A stretch of 64,000 nucleotides of DNA from Physella acuta (taxonomy: Eukaryota; Mollusca; Gastropoda; Physidae), in assembly GCF_028476545.1 (NCBI RefSeq), contig NW_026731921.1, forward strand, positions 188,501 to 252,500, written 5' to 3'. Positions within the stretch are counted from its first letter, which is position 1. The number at the start of each line of letters is the position of its first letter. The notes beneath the pieces were generated by a model. It saw nothing but the letters and a program-made list of their open reading frames with translations. It searched no databases and was not told where the DNA came from. Positions 56,860 through 64,000 of this stretch are shown here, one piece after another. Both the position numbers and the translations under genes were made by a program.

Positions 56860-59800
56860 AAAAATAATATCAAACGTTCGTCATGAGGGTAAGCCAATAT
56901 GGCATAATTAAAACGACTTGGGGATTTTGTTTCTGTGGGTGCTTCCATCACCTCCAGAGACAAGAGAAGACAGTCGTAAAACATAAAGTTTTAAGTTCAG
57001 CGCGGGATTACAGAAAAAGAATAAGTAGATCCGCATACATTAATTTTGAGAACAGAAGAAATGTTAGACTCTCACCCGTACGCACTGAACTATGCAGTTT
57101 ATTTCAACTGGTATAGACTTAAAAAGCTGGTTCCAAATGGTTCTAAATTTGTGTTGCCAGAAAACATATTTTTCAACCAAAATTGAATATCTAATAACAT
57201 TTGTGTAAGAAGTACAAAATTACTTCCGGTTTCATTAAGGCTAGAAATAGTCAAAGAAATAATTACTAGTAATAGGAATAGTAATTTAGCAAACACTTTT
57301 ATTTTTAATTTGGATGTATAGTCAGGGTGTTGTGGTGATAAGGGATGTTATATTATTTAATATAAATTCAATACTATGCTATATACCATAGATCACTATT
57401 GTGTATTTTTATCATGGAGAACAATTGTTCTAGCTTTTATTGTTTTACTCTCCCTGGCCATTCCGGTAGACTTCATTGAGATGTTGAGGGCAGTTTTTGA
57501 AAATATTTGAATTGATAAAATAATTCTAAATGGCTTTTCAACGGCTTATATTCGATACAAAAATATACAATTAAGAGTAATCGATGGTTCCCAAACGGCT
57601 TTAATTTTTACAAATGTAATTATAATTTTATCGCTTGCCATATTTTTAAAAAGATTTTTTTTAACTTTAATATGATTGCATAGACTTTTCATGCCTATTG
57701 CGTTACCTCTTTATTTACAGGAAAGACAACTCATAACGTTTAAAAATATTAATAAACCGTTTATCTTTCGTCGACCTTTAAGAATTTAGAAAACGTATCA
57801 AGCGTCTTCCAACACACAACGGTACTGTGCATTCAAAAGTTTCTGTAAAAATGTGTTAAGTATTACAGAAAACAATTACTTAACAAATTATGATTAGGTT
57901 TTTTTTTTAAAAGTCTTTTTAAATTTAAATTTTGAAATAAATATAGCGTTTTATTGGAATGGATCAATTGACTAAGAAATTAAAGTTAATCGAATTTTTA
58001 AACAATTGTTGTATCTTTTTTCGTATTTAAATATTTTTTTGGAAAAAACTTCAATAAATTCATTTTAAAATGTAATATTTTTCTTTCTTTAACTGGGGAA
58101 TTTTTTGGAGTATCAATAGAGTTATAAGTACCGACTCAAGTTGTTATTAAAACTAAGAGCTATCTTCTAAACACTTATTAGGCTACATCAGCAATAGCTG
58201 CATCTTAAACAGTTCTGATTCTGTATTGTTACTGTATTTATAAATCATTCAGCTCAGATGGTTTTTAATTGCCTTTAGTAAGGAAAATATTTGAATTTAA
58301 TTCGCGATTGAAAAAATCTCAGTCGCATTAAGTTAAGCAGTTCGCATTTGAGATAATCTACAATTCAAGCCGCCAGTTTAGTTTCGCACTCATTTCGCAT
58401 TTCCGTTCGTCCATCGTTATGGACACTGTCTTTGTTATTAAAGATGTGAAAGTGCTGTCGCGCGTGGAGAGTGGCTGGGCGCGGTAGACCGATCAAAGCG
58501 TGGTGTTCGGCAACGGTTCGGATTACGCGCGGTTTTGAGGAGGAGGGAAATATCGGCGGACGTCCGTGAAAGCATTAGCTCTTTTTTTTTTTTAACGTAG
58601 CTTAAGTTTCGTGAATATCCATATCTACAGCAAAGTGCTACCGCCACCCGCGCGCAACGCGGTGCGCTGAGTGAGTATCCATATCCACGCCAATGCGACA
58701 CATACACATTGAAATCAGTTAGAGCTTTGCGTCATTTCTATCACTGCATCAAAGCACTGATATAAGCTAGTATACATATAATTCTATCCGTTGAGTAACC
58801 TTAATGAATTACAATTGACATCATATACATGCTATTGATCTATTTTAGCTTAAAACCTGCAAATAACAATTAATTTTAATGAAATATTAAAAGAAATAAT
58901 TTGACTTCTTACTCTAACCTTACAACGATTGATTCGATTGCTGGCTGACGTTTATACCTGAGAGAAGCATCGTTGTATGAATATTACAATAAGCGGTGAC
59001 CTTGTTCTTTTATATCAACACTTGTATAGATTGTTGGATTTTTCTAGAAAAATTATGTAGGCCTACCTCTTACAATACGCAAGTCTTAGGTTAAAGCTCG
59101 TTTGGCATTGCGTATCATACAACGTCATAGTTGAAATAAAACCTTTGTCAGCTTACATTGTTTCTATTGTTAGATTCACGCTCTGTTTAACAGCATTTGT
59201 GTGTAACGCAAGGGGCACGTAATGCATGCTCTGTGTAACTGCTATTTAATTCCTGTGTAACACGTTTTTCATAGGTGGTAGATATTTATGACGATTACAT
59301 AAGGTCAGATCAATACGTACATTTATTATCACAGACTGTATGGATGTAAACGATTGTTAAGGTTTACCCTGAGCTGTATTTGCCGCATTACAATTTACAT
59401 TTAAGGTGTGATGTAAGGGACCCTTTATTCTAAAAGAGGGATGCAGACATCCGACGGAAAAAAGTGTGTAGTCGTAACCTAAATATCACGTGGTTAGCCG
59501 TCAGTGTTGTTTACCTGAAAAACGCCATGCTTGTCATGTGCCCCCATTTTCTAAGAAAATATTAGTCAAATGAGAAATACTGGTTTCTTCCAGTTTTTTC
59601 TGTAACCGAATTTCAGATTTTTATCGACTTAGTATTTTTTTAGACTTTATCGTACAGGGTACACAATTTTGTTGTTTACCTGGAATTTTCTGGGAAATTA
59701 TTTTTCAGCATTTATTAAACGTAAAATATTATTTAACACTAGAGTGCGTAACTTCAGCAAATATTTAACAGAAGTATTTTTTTAAAAGCTTGATAGAACA

Positions 59801-60360
59801 AAATTACAAGTTTAAAGATAACCATATACCATCGCTAGTAATGTATACATATCAAGGTGTTTAGACTTGTAATCTCTCTTTATTGTTTGTGTTTTGCGCT
59901 ATTGATTGACATGTACCTTTAATTTGTACATAAATGTAGTCCTTGATTGTGTGTGTTGTTCAATGGATTGATAGGTTTTAACGTGTAGATTATCAGCTGA
60001 CGTGTACGAATGTTAGTGTGAGACGGTTGGCAGTCGAGTTGTGAAGTGGGAGCTAGTAATGAGTGTCTTCTATAACATGTTATTATTTATCATTTTCTGT
60101 ATTTATATTAAACATTGCTATTCCCCTTAATCTTTTTAATCATATTGAGTTGGCTACGAATTGAGTAGTCATATATTGTACGCCCTGTTTTTGTCTTGTC
60201 AAAATACCCCTAGACTTAACATTTGAGATCACGATTGGGGGTAGTAGTGAACGAGTGAAGGGGGATAAATGGGGGTGAATGTTGTTGTTACTTGGTACCC
60301 TATACCGTTTGTCCTTGTTCAGTTCTTGTGCTGTTAGTCCGGTTTGTACCGGTTTAAAAA
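56860..60360. other. Unassigned AT-rich DNA 5' of TNF-3
   Basis: No convincing exon. A GC-richer patch at 58440-58700 has a short repeated phrase (GAGTATCCATATCCACGCC and GTGAATATCCATATCTACAGC), probably repeat-derived. Confidence 0.45.
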
Positions 60361-60364
60361 AGGG

Positions 60365-60403
60365 TATATAAGGTGTATGAAAACGTGTGTGATGGCCTCA
60401 GTT
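60365..60403 (+). promoter_or_regulatory. Possible core promoter
   Basis: TATATAAG (60365-60372) is followed by TCAGTT (60398-60403), an initiator-like motif about 33 bases downstream. No coding exon was found near it. Confidence 0.2.
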
Positions 60404-60719
60404 TCGTCTAGATCTCCAAGGTTAGTACAGGTTAGGTTTAGACTAGTTTTTAGCCACTGTATCTTCGTTTACTAGCTTGTGTATGTTGTGTTTAGAATAG
60501 ACTGTGTTAGGGGTCAACTACAACAATGGAAACAAAATAATCGGCGAGTTGAGAGAATTAGGCAAGCTAATTATTTCAATCCTCATCCTTATACAAATAC
60601 ATATCCATATCCATATATACATATCCATAATTAATTAATTGGAAGAGATTGTAGAGCGGTTTAAAGGTATATATAGATAATTATGTAACTGATAAAAACA
60701 AGAGTCGTAGAGATGTGGA

Positions 60720-60835
60720 CAGGCTGACAATCATAGTGTCACATCCTCACGGCTGTTATAAGTAGGTCTCTGTAGGTCATTAGGTACACATACAGGAGGT
60801 GATGGGTAAATGGACCTGGTACACGTACACAATGT
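60720..60835 (-). repeat. Inverted relative of 13160-13310
   Basis: Shares TCACATCCTC, GGCTGTT, AGGTCTCTGTAGGTCATTAGG and GACCTGGTACACGTACACAATG with the reverse complement of 13160-13310, clearly diverged. Confidence 0.6.
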
Positions 60836-61464
60836 CTCTTTATGGTAGATTATCATAGTATATGCAAACAGTGCAAATTTTTTACTGTAATTAAAAATCA
60901 TTACATACAAAATTTCATCTAACTTTTTATCTAATAAACTTACACGGTGCACGTTGCTGGCTCGTAGGAAAAAGGAAGTTTATTTTTCATCGCCATATAA
61001 GCAGTAGATATATTTTGAAAAAGAATCAGTAAAATGAAAACATATGAAAGGCTATGGGGTTCCAGAGAAACGTATTTCACTTATCCGACAACTATACCCA
61101 GAGGCGTCACGAGACGAAGCGGAGGTGACACCATGGCTAAAAGTTGCAAAATATATAGAAGAAAAATGTATTTTGCCAGTTCAATTAAAGATTAAATAGT
61201 TAATATACCTGTATTAATAACTTGCTATAGCTAAACATCTTTAACATATGTTGACGTCAGTTACATTTATCGAGAAATCAAAGAATGGTACAATAATTCG
61301 ATAGTACTCAAATGTAATACTTTATAAATATAGCTAATTTTAGTAATAAAAAATTGAACCTATTATCTACGTTGGAGTGTTTGAGTGTTAGCTTTAAATA
61401 ACACCCTGCGCAGTTATCGATCGCTGACAACACGGTGAACGGAAGAAAAGTCAGAGGAAATAAA

Positions 61465-62161
61465 CCGGGAGTGATCTCCCCTAAACTTTCTCGAATATTT
61501 TTATATAAAAAACAGGGGATGGGAACTCGGGATATAGACATGAATTTTAATCCATTTTAAATGCTTTAACTTTTTAAAATAGAATAAAATATCGTAGAAA
61601 AAATAATTGCACACCAGTGAACGCCAAATAAAATGTGCATAATAGCGCGGAATATTATTAGTACTTTATAAATTAACATTAGATTTTGAGAAATCGGAAA
61701 TAGCGTAAATTAGTACTTCCCGTCAACGGAAATTACTCAAATTTGACAGAAGGTAGAGAATTAGATCTTTTACTTACATGTGAAATTTCATTTAACTATC
61801 TGAAATAGTACTAAAGTTATAGGCTTTTGAAAAATTCAAAGAAGAAAAAGTATCACTTCCGGTTATCGGAAATCGCTCAAAAGTTGATAGTGATCTACGA
61901 TTTCGATAAAATACTTATATATGAAATTTCATCAACCTAGCTGTAACGGTACTCAAGTTATCATGTTTACAGACACACACAGACACACACACAGACACAC
62001 ACACACAGACAGACATACACACAGACATACGGACAAGATTGCAAAATTATGTTTTTCCGTATCAGTGAGGTGTAAAATGTCGAGATTTGCAAATATCTCG
62101 ATTTTTTTTTTTTTGCACGGTTACAAGACTTTCTCTATACTTCGTATATACGAGAAAGTAA
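61465..62161 (-). mobile_element. Dispersed ~700-bp repeat family, copy 5
   Basis: Starts GGGAGTGATCTCCCCTAAAC and ends ACTTCGTATATACGAGAAAGTA. Includes an ACACACAGACAC tract and the same GGAAATCGCTCAAAAGTTGA blocks as the other copies. Confidence 0.6.
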
Positions 62162-63346
62162 AAAAAAAAACACAGAAAAAAGTCCCAGTTTTTGCTAGGA
62201 AAAAAAGTCACAGAAGAAAAAGCCACGAAGGAAAAAAAAACATCGGAAAAAAAGTCACAGAAAAGAAAGTCACAGAAAAAAGTCACAAAAATCTTTTAAT
62301 AAATATTTTTATTTTAATTGTTGAGAATTGTAAAATTTTGGGTTTTTATTGATTTTGAGCTTTTTTTTTTTTTTTGTAGCATATTTATAAACGTTAGAAG
62401 CATTATGGTTTATAACACTGATTAGTAAAAATACTGTAACGTAATTTACACATCAACTATAACTTTTGTAATGTATGTAGTTAAATACGCTCCACAAAGG
62501 TTAATTATAGACGAAATTTAGGCAATTCAATGTGTGTTCTTTTTTACGTTCCTTGGTTGGCTTCTCCTTGTCCGTCCATATTTTGTAGTGTTTGCGTTTT
62601 GCGTCAATGACAGCGTTTGTACCGTGTCGGGTTTCTGTTTTGATCCTATGCTTTGTTATGTACTGAGCGTAATAAATGTGGGCAGTATAGGTGGTTGGCC
62701 TATTGTAGTGATGAGTTGAGGGGAGCAAGTCACATTAACTACGTCTTTATGCCATTTAGCGCTAATTTGAATTTAGTATTTAACAAACACAAGAAAAAAG
62801 AGAACGATGAAACTTTTTATTAAATTCTATGAAATATTATATGTATAATGGAATTAAAACGTAAATATTTCACACTAATATTACGTGTGTTCTAAATAAC
62901 ACTATACGTATACAACCTACGCACATTTTTATTATATTTAATTAATCTAAGTTGATTTCCACATTCTGAATATTTAATACATAAAAGTATTAACAAATTC
63001 CATGCAAATATATATTTTTTACTTTTTTCCTGTGACTTTTTTCCTACACTCCACAACACAGCTATTCAAACCCTCAGTTTTGTGCTAATCTTTCGAGCTG
63101 TCGGCAGAACAAAGGGCGTGTTTGATTTTTCCATTGGACTTTGCTCTTTGTTTTCATTTGGTAGACAGATAACATAGTAGGTAAACACAGAAACATTACG
63201 TACGTCGCCGTGTAAACTCATACTTCCTGATTGACTAGTTTAGGTTTTAGAAAGGGTGAAAGTCAGTATTTAAAGAGCAAAAACGTATAAGTTCCGAAGC
63301 ATTTTTATTTTAACTCTAGAGTGTCGTAAATTTACTTCCGGGAACC

Positions 63347-63443
63347 ATGATGGCGAAAAGTTTTGCATCTGCAAGTAAGGAGAACAAAGTAACCACGGTC
63401 GCAGGAGATGACATTAGGTCGATTACCATATCAAAACCTTTAG
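63347..63443 (+). CDS. Candidate first coding exon of an unidentified gene
   Basis: ATGATGGCG opens a 97-bp frame (MMAKSFASASKENKV, then TTVAGDDIRSITISKPL) that ends at a consensus donor, G|GTACGT. Directly upstream is ACTTCCGG, an ETS-type core promoter motif common just before start codons of housekeeping genes, and a good CC-ATG-A start context. No downstream exon could be assigned in the last 560 bases, so the rest of the gene would lie beyond the window. I do not recognise the protein. Confidence 0.35.
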
Positions 63444-64000
63444 GTACGTACGTAAATAATAGCTGCTAATGTTAATTCTGAAGTTGTTTTTTTTTTCCTA
63501 ATCTGATCGGCAAACGTATTGGATATTGAGATAATATTAAGTCACGGTCAAAGCCAAAAGTGCGGTCAAAGCACGCATTGGCCGGCTCTCTTGACCAAAG
63601 CCCGAAGAGCTTAGCACTGAGACCGTATTTCGTACATTGGCCGGCTAATGCGCCGGGATGTCCTGGCCAATGTCCTATCTAGACTAAGTTGTGATTGTGT
63701 TTCATTATTCTGGATACGGTTTCATTGTCAGTAACGTATTGTTTGGCAATGCGAGATGAACCAAAAGGGCCATCAGACCAAGAGACAGACATACCAGATG
63801 GCTACCAAATATTTCTGAACTAAAGAACATGTGGCCTGAACTTTAACTAGTTCACTTAAAACCAAGGCACAGCCAAAGCCAAGGTTCAGAAAAACGTGCC
63901 AACCAAGATGTTCAAAATATGATGATGACATGGGTGTAGATAAATGAATCAGCTCATTGGGCTGAAAGTCTCACATGTATTCAATTTATGAACTATGTCC

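Noticed and set aside
56775-56984. 69-codon minus-strand frame beginning MFYDCLLLSLEVMEAPTE
   Set aside because: Only its last part looks like an exon; the upstream part has no family resemblance.
58438-58707. 89-codon minus-strand frame in a GC-richer patch
   Set aside because: Contains internal repeated phrases and no recognisable domain; likely repeat-derived.

Overview
The window looks like nuclear DNA of a mollusc, most likely a heterobranch gastropod. This is inferred from the gene families, the exon-intron structure and the repeat style, not proven. It is intron-rich, AT-rich DNA packed with long (TA)n arrays, minisatellites, short DNA transposons and SINE fragments. I recognised no retrovirus-like, LTR or Polinton-like element.

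Few genes lie in it. Three paralogous TNF-superfamily ligand genes lie on the minus strand: TNF-1 at 1704-3764, TNF-2 at 31825-33987 (broken) and TNF-3 at 53885-55879. Two paralogous GH18 chitinase genes lie on the plus strand: copy A at 24595-29835 and copy B at 46281-52228. One LicD/fukutin-like gene lies on the minus strand at 15829-16829. A candidate first exon of a further gene sits at 63347-63443. I assembled the chitinase and TNF exons by hand from splice sites, reading phase and family motifs. Each chitinase gives one open frame over nine exons. The 468-residue copy A and 488-residue copy B differ mainly by an in-frame repeat.

The layout reflects a segmental duplication. About 14 kb (19.69-33.99 kb) recurs in direct orientation at 41.77-55.16 kb. 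Each unit carries a chitinase gene on plus, tail to tail with a TNF gene on minus. TNF-1 at the left edge is an older paralog and its chitinase partner, if any, would lie outside the window. Since the duplication, tandem arrays in the two units have changed length, a hAT-like MITE has landed downstream of chitinase A, and TNF-2 has lost its upstream exons and carries a one-base frame break.

Region by region: 0-4 kb, SINE, 31-bp minisatellite and TNF-1; 4-13 kb, repeats, including a 740-bp (TCAGG)n/(TTAGG)n block and hAT-type MITEs with perfect 8-bp target-site duplications; 13-17 kb, mostly unassigned plus the LicD gene; 17.7-19.3 kb, a 14-bp minisatellite; 19.7-34 kb, duplication unit A; 34-41.7 kb, foldback elements, a possible Helitron-like element and MITE debris; 41.8-55.2 kb, unit B; 55-63 kb, the TNF-3 5' region and then largely unassigned DNA; 63.3 kb, the possible start of another gene.

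The chitinases are predicted to be secreted and held at the membrane. The TNF genes encode type II membrane cytokines and the LicD gene a phosphosugar-transferase-like enzyme. Immune or barrier roles for the chitinase/TNF cluster are inference only.
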